DNA of 64,000 bases from Perkinsus olseni (Eukaryota; Perkinsozoa; Perkinsida; Perkinsidae): positions 186,001 through 250,000 of the forward strand of contig JABANP010000020.1 of assembly GCA_013115135.1 (NCBI GenBank). Reading direction: 5' to 3'. The notes under the pieces are model-generated. The model did no database searches. It was not told the DNA's origin and saw nothing but the letters and a program-made list of their open reading frames with translations. Below are positions 46,449-58,458 of this stretch, in pieces. The number at the start of each line of letters is the position of its first letter. The stretch's first letter is position 1. The translations under genes and the position numbers were made by a program.

Positions 46449-46913
46449 GCGACAAGGTGTACAGTTTGCGTTCTAGTGCGAGTTCCTTCATGCATGCCGA
46501 GCTGGAACACAATGGTTGTTGCTATGGTAGTTAGCACCAGGGAGCAAGCAGGAGACGGGTAGTATCGGGTCAGTAGTCTCGTCTGTCTGGGCCTTCGTTT
46601 CGCGTCCTGGCTCAAACTGTAGTATTACTTCGTACTGTTCCGAGTTCGTTGCGTTCTTATTTCCAGGTTCTGAGCTACTTCCTGATCTCCTGAGCAGCTC
46701 CACATGGTGCTGTGAGTGCGAATGATTATTGAGCTTAAAATCGTTGCAGATGAGCTCGATATGATATGCCTCTCCCCCATGGCACCCATCTCGATGTCCT
46801 GCCGCTGCTACTGCCTCTGTCATACTTGTTCTGTCCCAAGAATCGTGCATTGAGTTGTCAAGTTCAATTCTACTCGTCTCTAGCTAGGGCTTGCCTCCTG
46901 TTGTTGAGCCCTT
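46449..46913. other. Intergenic, no gene seen
   Basis: Spacer upstream of BCD1. Short frames only, no motif recognised. Confidence 0.4.
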
Positions 46914-49479
46914 ATGAGTTCTCCCGGAGAGACCAGTGCTTCATCGGCATCGTTATGTCAAGTATGCAAGAAGAACGACTTCAAGTACTATCCAGTTGGG
47001 CACGGGAAACCGCCCATCGTGTAACGTGATTAGATACACATGCCCAGCATGTAGCATGAGGACGTGCAGCCTAGAGTGCGTCAATGCTCATAAGGCAACG
47101 ACCAAGTGTACAGGTGGGTAGCCGAGCTTCCGTGCCCTGCTGCAGTGTATGCTCACTGCCAGGTAAACGGGCGCTGGTGGAGCACGTTGCTATTAATGAG
47201 TTCGACGAGAAGGTCCTTCGACGCGGTAGGATGGTTGGGCTCGGCAAGGCCTTGCTCACATCGCAGTGGTCCAGATATTTCCCTTCTCGAAGATGCCTCG
47301 TGTAAAGCACACACTGCGCAGACGCATGCTTTGGAGACTCGGAACGACAGTGTAGTATTGAGGGCATGCGACCATTCTTACGGCTAATGGGCAGGTTAAT
47401 CGCAATACACGATCGAAGCAGCGGCACGCAGCCCGTTACGCGTAAGTGCTCCGTACGAATGTTCGTAGTAGCAGAGTTTCCTGCTAAGTGTGCTATTTCG
47501 AGGCCTTCCAGCGTGGTCTGTTGCTACGTGTCTTCTACTGGATTCTGACCTTTAGCCCCTCTTGCCTGTCAGCTTGTCCTACTAGGCCTTTCTAGGTTGC
47601 GCGATCTCCTGTCCAAGCGGTCGCCATGGACTACTGTGCATCTAGTGCCCGACTTGTTCCAACTCGCCAAACGCAACAGCTCTTGCTTGAAGTATCCTGG
47701 GAGGCAAACCGAAGTCGAAGCATCACCAACACCAACAGCAGCAGCAAGGAGGAGCGGTACACTCGGTTACTCGCGCACTAGAGAATATCAGTTGAATTCA
47801 GGCCAAACCTGATGAGCCCAATCCTGAGGCATCCGTCAAGGAAGGCTCTGAGCAAGCCCCTCCGACCGCTCCGGATGGGACTCCGCAGCCCGATAGGACC
47901 GCTGAGACCCCGGGTGACTCCACAAAGGCCGCTATGGAGGAGTCACCGCCGGCCCAAGACCCCGTGGTACAGTGGAAGATAGAATGGCGATTCCAACCCG
48001 ATCAAGGAAGGGGCCGACGAAGTGGTCCTTAACGAAGTGTAGCGTTCAGCCACTCAAACCCGAACCGTACCATCAGGCTCGTCGTCCGTTCAGGTCGTCT
48101 GAGGAGGCTAAGCTTGGTGATATGATAGAAGCATTGGTTTCCAACAAGTGGAGGCGTATGTCTCGCCTTCGATGTCGATTGTTGTTGACTGCCGCTTTCA
48201 GGCGATTTGTCAACCACCATACCAGATTACATCACCGCTGGCCCAGAGAAGGTATCAGTCTTCATGAAGGTGCGTGCGCTCTGTGAGGGAAGATCGGCCT
48301 AGCCTGGTCGCTGCAGGTTCTGATGTCCCACAAGCCCCACACCTATCACGATGAAAGCCCTTATAACAATACCGAGCAGGACCTTAGCCGTTGCAACAAG
48401 TAGTACGATGGGAAGCGGCCTGGGGTACTCACTAATAAATGCTCAGATTCTGGTCGCTGGATCTGACTAAGTCTATCAAGGAAAACCTGCATTTCCGCGT
48501 CGTTGTTGAGCATCCCGTCTTCATTGTCACTCTCGAGCCATCGAAGTACCCGGTTATGGTAGAAACAGAGCAACCGATCGTCGAAGTCGCGGAGGAAACG
48601 CCGGTGGGTCGACCCATCACTCTGATTGAATCGCAATCGCCTTTGTTATTTTCAGCCGGCCCCCGAACCGAGCATGCAGGAGGCGGGTCTCGCGGATGAC
48701 CTCCCTCCGCCCGCTCCCACGCCTGGAAAGGGTAGCTGGCATCAACATAGTCGCAAGGGTGGTAAGGGTGGCAAGGGTCACTCTGGACCCGGGAAGGGTC
48801 AGTGGACAGGCCAATACACTGGTACGACAGGGGGAGCTCCTGTCCTCACGAATGGCTCTAGCAGGCAGTGGTGAGTGGCGAGACTACAGCGGCGACAACG
48901 GCTGGTGGAACGCTGGCAAGGGTGGAGGTAGTGCCATCAGCAACAGCTGGCAACTTCTTGTGGCGGGATGTTCTGTTTCAGGCAAGGGGTCAGAGTCCTG
49001 GTCTTGGGGGCCCCAGTATCCTCCGTCACAGAATGAGTGGCAAGGTAAGCCGTATTTTATTTCGACTTGGGAATCTCGCTCTTCTCTGACCAATCGCGGT
49101 TCGACTGATGGTCGCATTTGTATACCATCAGGAGGCAGCTGGACGTCAGGATGGGGTACTGGTGCTGACAGTTGGAGTCCTTCTGGGAAGGGCACCAAGG
49201 GTGGCGACTGGGGAAAAGGAAAAGGTGGTTACTACAATAGCGGAAAAGGAGGTGAGGCCATTCCAACCGATTCGTGCAGCAGCCAAGACTGTCGCGTGCA
49301 GGTTGGTGATACCTCGACCAAGTCCCAAGCATATTCCTTTATCCGAGCTGATGATGCTCTAACGTCTGTTTCTCTACATTTAACAACAACAATGCAGTAA
49401 TGCACACTCCAATGTTACTTATGCTCTGTTCGTTAATCGACACTCGTGGGACAGTGTTAGTCTGTGTGTTCGAGAGTGA
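46914..49479 (+). CDS. ZNHIT6: BCD1/ZNHIT6 box C/D snoRNP assembly factor
   Basis: From ATG 46914: MSSPGETSASSASLCQVCKK, then after a short intron YTCPACSMRTCSLECVNAHK and ATTKCTG. This is a complete HIT-type zinc finger. KRALVEHVAINEFDEKVLRR and ISLLEDASCKAHTAQTHA follow. A Pro/Glu-rich linker leads to VVQWKIEWRFQPD and FQQVEAYVSPSMSIVVD, then SLDLTKSIKENLHFRVVVEH, PVFIVTLEPSKYPV, the BCD1 C-terminal domain. The gene ends with an unusual Gly/Lys/Trp-rich tail (GKGSWHQHSRKGGKGGKG). BCD1 promotes box C/D snoRNP assembly in the nucleolus. The last exons and the stop (about 49479) are uncertain, and a 19-nt intron lies in the tail. Confidence 0.75.
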
Positions 49480-49567
49480 GGGACTATGAGGTTCACACTA
49501 CTAGTAGCTTGAAGGCTGACTGCCTCTCCTGAGAACGGGTCTATAGGTTATTCGACGGCCGCGGAAA

Positions 49568-49783
49568 CCCGATAGAAGCACAATTTCAGCACTTCATCAA
49601 CGCATGCCCGAGGCTGCTGTGGCTGTCGAATCTCGTCTAGGTCGAGATACGAAGCTCGAGGAGGACTTTTCCGTGGCGGTCGTAGCAGCTTCCTACAGGG
49701 GGGTCATCCAAGCCAACACTGAAATGGCTTTGGTTTGGTCTACTTTCGTGTCTGAGTGCTACTTTCCTGGCTCGATAAACTAG
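49568..49783 (+). CDS. Orphan coding exon, unknown
   Basis: A frame of about 70 codons reads RKPDRSTISALHQRMPEAAV, AVESRLGRDTKLEEDFSVAV and VAASYRGVIQANTEMALVWS, and stops at TAG 49781-49783. It could be a last exon of BCD1 or of a small separate gene. No family was recognised. Confidence 0.3.
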   Translation, partial: PDRSTISALHQRMPEAAVAVESRLGRDTKLEEDFSVAVVAASYRGVIQANTEMALVWSTFVSECYFPGSIN

Positions 49784-50185
49784 CCTAAACGAATCCCTCT
49801 TGGATCAAGATTCATCGGAGTTACCTGGACTAAACCGGTTCTGGTTGTTGCACTTGAAACTCACACATGCATGCAGAAGTGCTGTCTTTGATTTAATTGT
49901 TTCGCATAACAGCATTTCGGTATTCACTAGCCACTACAACTCAACTCGCTACAGTTAGCTTTAAGACGGGTCTAAGAGAACTCTGTGTTGTAACGAGAAC
50001 AAAGCAACTTAAACTTCGGAATTCTGATGCAGTGGCGATGGCCGCGGTCAAGTGTACGCGTCGAACTGGATGCAGTAAACACGAAAAAACCCCACCATCG
50101 GTCGAATACCGATGGGTTGTTCACGCCAGTGCGACGCAACGGAGGAAGCAAAGTACTTCCCGGAGAGGTAGAAACGAAACGCTCC

Positions 50186-50575
50186 CTAGTTGCATTGGCT
50201 GTTGCGACGTGAAGGAGGCGGCGGCAGCTCGCTTATGCCGGTGCACTTGCTGAGGGCATCGACACAGGGGGTCTTATCCATGCATTTTTGGCAAGCTGGG
50301 GTAGCGGGGTTGCCTCCGATGACGCACTGCATCGCACAGCCGTGGCCACACTTGGTGAACGTTCCATAGCAGTCAGCGCAACCCTCGGATAAGCCACACC
50401 CTTCCATAACACACCTGGCAGTACGACGGCCACTGCCGAGGCTACGGAACCCGCAGTCGTAGGCGAATTCTCCGAAACTTTCACGCTTGGTGATGATGTC
50501 GATGTCAGCTGGGTTGCATTGATTGTCCGCCGATAGTAAAGGCAAGATGGGAGCAAGGAGGAGGAGTGTAGTCAT
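50186..50575 (-). CDS. Secreted cysteine-rich protein, copy 1
   Basis: A single exon of 129 codons. The signal peptide MTTLLLLAPILPLLSA precedes ADNQCNPADIDIITKRESF, GEFAYDCGFRSLGSGRRTAR, CVMEGCGLSEGCADCYGTFT and KCGHGCAMQCVIGGNPATPA, then CQKCMDKTPCVDALSKC and a Pro/Arg tail ending NSQCN. There are 16 Cys after the signal, several in CxxC-like pairs, so it is likely disulfide-stabilised outside the cell. The neighbour at 51459-51851 is a clear tandem copy. I do not recognise a named family. It resembles lineage-specific secreted proteins of parasitic protists. Confidence 0.8.
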   Translation of the reverse strand: MTTLLLLAPILPLLSADNQCNPADIDIITKRESFGEFAYDCGFRSLGSGRRTARCVMEGCGLSEGCADCYGTFTKCGHGCAMQCVIGGNPATPACQKCMDKTPCVDALSKCTGISELPPPPSRRNSQCN

Positions 50576-51458
50576 GATGAACTGGCAGTAACTCCTGAAT
50601 ATACAGAACGGTAGAAAGGAAGGTTTCGTTACAGTTGAGACAGCCTATTGCCGAGGAGCAAATGATTGTGCATGCGTACGCGAAGACAACGTCCGGGCAC
50701 GCGTACTGTCATGCCAGTAAACTTAAAGTGAGATGTCATAGCTAAGCTCACTTCCCACATGAGTTGAACCCGAGCCACGATTACCCAGGCGAACCCAGCG
50801 GTTCAATAAGTACCAGCCACCGGGTTAAAAAGCACTAGCATGTTGCATTGATTGTGTGGAATGGCCGAATAATCATTTGCAAAGCCTTCCCATAAGTGGC
50901 TGAGAACAGAGCTCGTTCCTGCGGTTGAGTATTTGAGCTTGAGTTCAGGAAAGTAATCCGCACATACTCGACACGTCGCTGGAACGCTCGCTTATCGTCC
51001 AACAAAGTATCCGTACGCAACCCAATGCTCATACTTGTCGGACGGGTTTCTCCCAGGCATGCGCTGGAGTGTGCATGCTGGTTCCAACCCGCAGCTACAG
51101 CCATGCTCGCCTACGGACAAGGGTCGTGCTGTGCTCGTAATGTCTGCCAATAGTTCTGGTTGGTCGATAAGCGGCGATCGATCGCGCTGGAGCCCTACGG
51201 ATTTACAACAAAATCCGAGAATGGCTGTTGCGGCAGGTGGCCTCAAAGAAATCTGCTTTGCCGAGAGAAACCCAGTTCACAAGGATATCCGAAATTGTGC
51301 TGTACAGATCGTCAGTGCGGTGATAATGGGCAGTACTACAGCGGAAATTGAAGAAAACTCCATAACCGGCTAGGATGCCAGCGGTTTGTTAATGAGAAAA
51401 ATGAGGACATCGCCAATGACGGTTCGTCATCCTCGGAAAAACAGAAACGGTATGAGCT

Positions 51459-51851
51459 CTAGTTGCACTGATTGCTGCGGCTTGACGGGGGCGAAGGCGG
51501 CTCGCTCACACCGATGCATGCGGCGAGTTTACTGCCGCAAGACATGGACTCAACGCAATCTTGGCAAGATTGATCACTCGGTCTGCCAGCGATTACACAC
51601 TTCCCTGCACAGCTTCGACCGCACTTGGTGTACAGGCCGTAGCAGTCGGCACAAGCAGACGATATGCCGCAGCCATCTCTCACACACCTGGCAGTCCGGT
51701 CTCCATCACCCAACTTCTTCACGGCACAGCCGTACACGAATTCATTGAAGTTGTCGCGCTTCGTGATGATGTCGAGATCGGCAGGGCTGCACTGGTTGTC
51801 CGCCGAGACGAGTGCCACGGCGACCGAGGCTAAGAGACAGAGTCTAGTCAT
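51459..51851 (-). CDS. Secreted cysteine-rich protein, copy 2
   Basis: 130 codons in one exon: the signal MTRLCLLASVAVALVSA, then ADNQCSPADLDIITKRDNFN, EFVYGCAVKKLGDGDRTARC, VRDGCGISSACADCYGLYTK, CGRSCAGKCVIAGRPSDQSC and a tail ending SNQCN. Cys positions match copy 1. About 60% of residues appear identical by eye. The sequence just upstream of the start also resembles that of copy 1 (CCTGAATA-ACAG), so the duplication included the promoter. Intronless, unlike most neighbours. Confidence 0.8.
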   Translation of the reverse strand: MTRLCLLASVAVALVSADNQCSPADLDIITKRDNFNEFVYGCAVKKLGDGDRTARCVRDGCGISSACADCYGLYTKCGRSCAGKCVIAGRPSDQSCQDCVESMSCGSKLAACIGVSEPPSPPSSRSNQCN

Positions 51852-52734
51852 GATGAGTTGGTATGGTATCCTGAATACACAGCTTGGGAAGAAGGTGAAT
51901 GTGCTATCAGCCAGAGTGTTCCTTCGCCGAGGAACAAAGAATTGAGCGTGCGTGCGCTGGGAGACAGGGCATGCGTACCGAGAATACAGTGGGAAATATT
52001 GGAGGCGAGCGCCTGCTATCCGTCCGGCTCCGGTTCTATGCCATAATTTATGGTTGCGGGTTCTAACAAGCATTGATGGTCGGAGATCTCCACAATCCAC
52101 AGCGAGGTTGCTTCCAGTGTAAAGCAGCAACATGGCTACAGTGTCACGTCACACAGCTGTCCCCGCATGAACAGCCACAGTAGGAGCATCCTAGCCCTGC
52201 CCATTTCTTTCTTCTTAGGGAGACGACTGCCTTCATAGCAACTCAGTTCTACGCTCGTGTATCGTTCACATCACCGCTTAGTCTCGCGTGGTCGGCGCGA
52301 AGGCCTGTGCTACGTAGTGCTGGAGAGAGCTCAACGCAGGGCGTCATGTCCCAGGACATACAGTTCGACTACTCTTCAACAGAAGCTGGACACTCAAGTT
52401 GCATTGACTAGGGCGTTGGAGAATCTTACCTCGGCCCTCTTCACAACCTTATCAGGGAGCTACCATAGATTCTCTTCGCTGCTGTGCAGGTGCATGCTCG
52501 ACTCGATAGTTCGGCGCCGCAATGGTCCACTGAGGGCGTTTCTCCCCTACACCAGTCTGTCAACTACCGCGATGCGCCCTTGGGGTCTCTTAGCATTGCA
52601 TGCTGCTCTACCGTATAGTATTGCTTCGCCGCCATGTCTCAACGTCCGAGTGTATTCGCGTATTGAATTTCGAAATCAACAGCATCTTGTATAGAATGCA
52701 CAAAATTATTAGTTCATCGTGGGAGTTACGTCCT
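51852..52734. other. Intergenic, no gene seen
   Basis: Upstream of copy 2 and downstream of POLD1 (whose stop is at 52735). It contains promoter-like sequence shared with copy 1. A 145-codon plus-strand frame (52257-52694) has no motif and low coding character, so it is not annotated. Confidence 0.4.
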
Positions 52735-55700
52735 CTACCAGTCGATCGCTTCCCTCAAGCGGCTCACAGCATCAGCAGCTCGTGCAGCATCTTTCCGAAC
52801 CTACATGCCGCAGACGCTGATCAACCTTAGAAACAACCTAGCTCTACCTTGGCACGGCGATAGAAGACCGGACAGTCCCTCGATGTGCAAATAACGTCCT
52901 GCTCGACACTTCCTTGACATCGCTGACACTCGCTCCACAGCCGCGAGAACTGCACCTCCAAGGCCCGCAGCTCGTTGGTCTTCTCAATAACAACCTGAAT
53001 CCAGGTTCATAATGCTGCATCGGAAGAGACGCAGATTGCCCTCCTACCTGCCCCTCCTTAGCGTTCTTGCAGTGCTGGCACAAGGCACCGCCATGGCCAT
53101 CTTTCAGCACGGCCTTGCATGACAAGCACTTGTGTGTCTTCTTGAGGAACATTGAGAGACCACCGGTTGCGGAGGGCGCCGACTGGAACACCTACAGCAG
53201 GAAGCATGAGCCGGGCCTCGCCGCTGGAGGGTGTTTTATACAACCGATTGGTGAGGAAGGCACTGCTAAGTGATAGAAGACTGCAAATCCCCTTAGGGAA
53301 ATGGGCTAGGAGGCGGGGGCTCACGTCAGCAGGCCACCCAACCACACGCCCGGCTTAGCCCACCTTCCGCATGTGCTCGCCCGAGAAGAGAACTGATTCT
53401 GCATTGGGAAGGATATTCTCGAAAATCCGCATCAACGGCTGCTTCAGCTGATGATCGATGTAATGCTGGCCGTCTACTGGAATGTTGTTTCTCTACCGCC
53501 TGAAGCCAAGAGCTCCATTCGACCGGCCTCGACCAGCCGGGGCTACGTAAAGAGGGTCCTCAGCCTTCTCGTATTGTGCTACACCTTTGGGAGCCTTGAT
53601 AATAACATACCTGAATAGTTGCTTCGCTCCGCCTGCTAAGTTGCCAGGGCCTCTCGTAGAGACCACCGAACCGCATAGACCCTTCCTTCGCATAGTGGAT
53701 TGACGAAAAATGACCTACTGTATCCGGTCTCCAATCGCTGGGGCGTTGCCTGGATCCCGCTGGGCCATTCGTTTGGCCAGCTCCACGTGCGCCTGCTTGG
53801 CTGCATACGCGCCCTGTGGAGGAGACACACCGTGACGATTATTAAGCGAGAATCGATCGTTACGTCCTCCATGCCCTTCGCCAAGGATTTTGATATAACG
53901 AGCATGGACATATCGACCTTATTTTGTAGAAGCTCCGACAGCGTCTTCCGGATGAACCTAAAAGACGCGATCTCATAGCGGAACACTGTTTCTCGTGGAA
54001 CTGCTGACTGAACCAGAAGCAAGTCGCTGCCTACGCTATGGCACGGTCCAGGGAGCTCTCCTTCAGTATGATGTTCAACGTGTTCTCTACCACCACTTTA
54101 ACCAGCTCACAGTTGTCTCTCCTCACGGTCTCGATACCTGAGGCGGCCACCATCGCTACAGTAGTCCGAAACTCGGCGTGCAGGCGATAATAGGTACGAT
54201 TGGGTAAGCGAGCGTCTCCGCACCTTTAGCGTCCAGTTTGTCTGCCTTCACGGGATTGGTCCAATAGAGCCCGGCGTAGCGCTTCTTGTTCATGAGCAAG
54301 TACGGAAAGTAGACCTGACCAGAAAGATACCGGGCACGCGCCAACCTAAAATTCCCTTATCGATACCTTCTCGAACTCGAGCTTGATCGGATCGATAAAA
54401 GTGGTCGAGACGTAAGCCGCTGCCTCCTGTCCGAGCTTCATGGCTTCTTCCACGGTATCGCAACCAAACTTCACGAAAACAGAATCGGTATCGCCGTAGA
54501 TGACCGAGGCGTCGTGGGCGTAGCCGTTCTCCACACGATACCTGGATGGAAAGGCGAGGGGCAGTAGGGAGGAAGTTGAACACGGCGGCCTCGGGATGGG
54601 AAGCGTGCCTCGAGTTGAGTGCTGTGATTATCGTGGATGTTCATGCTGGACGCCGCAGAGGTGCAGCACTGGGGAGCACAGTTCCCGAGAGGCAAGCGAG
54701 CACGTGGTGATGATAGCGGACCGTTGTCTGCCTTGTTTGCATGAACGCCCGGGAAGCCTTACTTTTGCTCCACTAAAGTTTTGGTATGTTCGATCATCTG
54801 CCGACCGAACGCTGTGACGCTGCTGCTGATCTCCAGGCACGGCATCATTCCTACGGTGGCGCCAGTGAAGCCATAGACCGAGTTGGCCGATACTTTCAAC
54901 GCTAGCTGACGGCCATTGAGGACCTGAGGGGAGGCTCAGAGCTGAATCGGAGCGCCGAAATTCGAACGCCCCTGCCTCCGAGATGCTGTTGATGCTGGGG
55001 TCCGAGTTAGAGGGGCTCAGCGAAGACCAGAGGCGAAACTCTTCGGACTGACCATTTTCTTGAGGGGATCCGTAGCCTGGGCCATCTCCTTTTTAGCTCG
55101 CTTCCTAGCCTGCAGCAGCTCCTCCAGAACCATTGGCAGAAGACCCTTCCGAACACCCTGCTTCACAAAGAGGTGACCGCAAGGAGTACGAGTGACCTGC
55201 CAGCGATCATCGTGTTACTACACTAGACTGGGGACAAGCTCACATCGCCTTCCTCCCCTTCCGTCAGGCCCTCCCTCTGCGCTACAGATGGCTGCACCAG
55301 AGTAGAGTAACACAGGTTGTGTGCTTGCATGATACTTGGATACAGCGATGCGAAATCGAGAGTTGCGATTGGGTTTGTGTAGAAGCCCGTGGTAGGGTCC
55401 AGGACCTGAGCACCATCACCGTCCATGTGCTACGAAAAGAGTGGTATTCACTCACGGTGGCGCCCTCGAACTCGCCGCCGGGTGGTGACTTCTGCGCTGG
55501 AATGACGTAACCGTGAGACCGCGCCTGGTAGGTGGTGCCAAGCGGCTTCGAGAGGTAAGAGACGCCTTACTTTTCGGAAGAGCTGTGACGCCACTTTGAT
55601 CATCTGCCCCCTCGTCAGGAGGTAATTGATCGGGACACCCGTCACCCGGGCCATCTCCGTGTAGTTGTACCTGAAAAGACAGATAATCACGCCTAGACAC

Positions 55701-58298
55701 GAGGGCCCTCCCGGCAAGAATCAACCGACGCAACCGGTGGAGAATCGACACCCCACGGGAAGACGCGACCTTCAGAACGACAGAGTGTGTCTTCGGGCGC
55801 TGCAAGGACGTGATGCTGAACCCAATGTTAGGAATTGACTTACATGCACACAAGTTTATTCATCAGCCTAAGAGGCAGCAAGGAGTCCTTCAGGCAGTAG
55901 ACCGCTAGCCGCTTGCGTGTCTCCGGAGTTCCCTTCTGGAGGTCGCCGATAATGGAGTAGTGGACATCTTCTTTCTGTTCTCCCAGGAACTCAGCGGAGA
56001 CAGCGTTGAGGGAGTAGCTCCTCAGCTTGTGCTCTCGCTGCATAACTATCTGAGGGCCATCGAACGGCAGTCACCGCCACCGCGATCGAACTACGATCAA
56101 TACAAGGTTGACCAGAGCCGTCACAACGCGATCGAATCAAAATTGCGATGCTATTCGAGGCGACAATTCGCTAGGTCAATGGTCGAGATCTTCTCCTCGA
56201 GGTAACCCACGCACCATCAGATGAGCCGCCCTCCAAAATGGCTCGGAACGCTACATGGCTGGGCATCTTCGGGTATCGCCGATAAGCTCAGGCTCGTCCT
56301 CCCCTCTACCCCACCCTCCCTTGACGCTGAGCATTGCGCAAGACCCACTCACCAGCATGTCGAACTGGACTCTCCCTTCAATATTGATGTCCTTGTTCTC
56401 TCGTCGTCCCAAGGCCCGACTCTCGAACACCGAATCCTTCACTTTCGAGGCCACGCCTTTCAAGCGGCCGAGATACTCGAACGGCGGGTGGACCTGGCAT
56501 TCAGTCTCACAACGCTATGCAAGCAGGATTGATAGTACCTTGAGATGAGCTGATCGATCCAAGAGGTAAGGCAGATCGAAGTTGATGATGTTGTAGCCAG
56601 TGATGACATCAGGATCAACCAGGACCATGTACCTGCAAGCCAGTACTACGACCCTACTGGGAGCACGCGACAAAGCGGAGCACAGCCAAGAGAGAGGCCC
56701 ATGCTCACTGCTGGAAGTTGGACAGGAGGTCCCTCTCGCTCTCGAAGGACACCACCGTGGCGTCGGCGATGTCCGCACATGTGTCCAGAGTCCAGACGAT
56801 CTTGTGTTTCTGCTCGGCTGAAGCAGAGTTCTCACTGGTGGGGTCGCGCTACCGTGCATGCTGCCTACTTCCTTCCTGCATCACCGCAGCTATCTGGATG
56901 ACCGGTGCTACGTCGGGCGTGGGGAAGCCCTTGCCGTGCTCGGAGACGCACTCGATGTCAAAGGAGAGGATCCTCAGCGGGGCAAGGGCCATCCAGTCGC
57001 CTACAGCGGCCCGGCTACAGCAACGACGCTATAGCCAACCTCATCGTACCCTCGGCCATGTGCCCTATGATCTGCCGATAGTCCGGCACGTCCACCTCTA
57101 TCTGGCAAGTACTCACCCTTTCGCTGTCTGTGCGAGGAGTGTATGCCCCAGCCGGGAGTTCTACCTGAGGACGACGAGATCAGACTGGACTGGTGTCCAT
57201 GCTGGGTTACCCAGGAGCCACCGCCGATATCATTATCAATCATGAAGCGGAGAGGGTAGGGGATGTTAGTCTCGAAGGTCGTGCAACTCCATAGGGCGTC
57301 CCCTGATCGCACAAGGATGCTGAGCGAGGTCATCAAGCGTATCCAAGGTTGAACCTTGCAAGACAGGGATGCCCCTCTCGAGGACTCCGCGGGATGTGGA
57401 TATGAACTTGGGCAGCGCCACAGTGACTCGGAAGTATTCGCTTGCAGTGTTCCGACCGGTCCACCCCATGAGATTCTCTCTCACGACGATCTGACAAACA
57501 TTTTCGGGCCAGGGAAGAGTCAGCCAGGTCTACCTCGACGCCGGTGACCAGCTGCTTGCATCGGGTCCCCGAGGCTGTCTGAGATCCTCGGAGAGCAGAC
57601 TCAAGGCGAGCTTGGAAGCGTTCGCAGTCCACGGTCTGGTCAGGCCTCGGACAGTAGAAGTAGGGCAGGAAACCGTGGATGTGGCACATGAGTGAATTGC
57701 CCGCAGCTGTCACTCCGAACCTGCACAGTAGTCGATTCGACTGACCACCTGCCGAGCCATCTAACTTGACGGACGCGGTCTCGTGGGAGGAGTCGTCGAG
57801 ACACCATATTAAGCGTACAAATTCTTCAGAGAGCAGTGAAGGATGACGATCTCCACCTATGAGTCGATCTATGAATTTTACCGCTTTACATGGTTTTCTG
57901 ACATTCCACTGTGGAAACTGACTTGGATTACACGCTCGAGATCAATCGCAGATTCCTCTTTGGGAAATCGCACGCACGACGAGGTATAAGGCAGGGTGCC
58001 TTAGCAGCGGTTCAAGCTCACATTCGGATCACGGGTACTTCTCCATTTTGAATCGGATCGCATGCTCGCGGAGCAGCCGAATAGTTGTCCACATCGACCT
58101 GAGCAACTTCCGCGTCACCGCGCCACGAAATTCAAAAGTAGAGAGCACGGGAGCAGCATACGATCTCACTTGCATGAATGCCAGAGAGTTAGTCAAGGCA
58201 TCGGCGGGCACGGGTTTCCGCTTGCACTCCTCGGCCAGATTTGGATCGAGGCCCGCACAGGTACGTAGACGTTTGACGGCTGGTGGAGAAAGGTCCAT
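52735..58298 (-). CDS. POLD1: DNA polymerase delta catalytic subunit
   Basis: N-terminus [13 protein letters not shown] (ATG 58298), then [16 protein letters not shown] and [17 protein letters not shown]. Exonuclease motifs: [16 protein letters not shown] (Exo I), [16 protein letters not shown] (Exo II) and [14 protein letters not shown] (Exo III). Polymerase motifs: [17 protein letters not shown] (A), [16 protein letters not shown] (B) and [15 protein letters not shown] (C, catalytic D-x-D). The C-terminus has two zinc/iron-sulfur modules: [20 protein letters not shown] and [19 protein letters not shown]. Every landmark of the family is present in order. This is the replicative B-family polymerase with proofreading. 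More than 20 short introns; the first is about 300 nt. Confidence 0.97.
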
Positions 58299-58458
58299 CT
58301 GGGCGGAATCAAAAATGCCCTAGGTCCCGGGTTCGATTCCCACAGCCCTGCATATTGACGACACAACTGACGCAAAACTCACTCCATGTCGAGATGCATT
58401 TCATGTGCCTTTGCAACCAACAGTATGTTAGTTATAATTCCCACCCCGATCTTCCAGC

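Noticed and set aside
48696..49400. A 234-codon plus-strand open frame as one intact gene
   Set aside because: Its 5' part is out of frame with the Gly/Lys-rich BCD1 tail and only its 3' part shows the GKG pattern. Splicing explains the open frame better.
50090..50120. Bacterial rho-independent terminator indicating a bacterial insert
   Set aside because: The flanking genes encode eukaryotic-type secreted proteins and neighbours have spliceosomal introns. The hairpin is reported only as a 3'-end curiosity.
52257..52694. 145-codon plus-strand open frame downstream of POLD1
   Set aside because: No motif, atypical composition, no splice-linked neighbours and no upstream similarity to other genes.
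58316..58350. A second tRNA gene upstream of POLD1
   Set aside because: Only the T-loop-like GGGTTCGATTCCC is present. No sequence pairs with the 3' CAGCCCTG as an acceptor stem.
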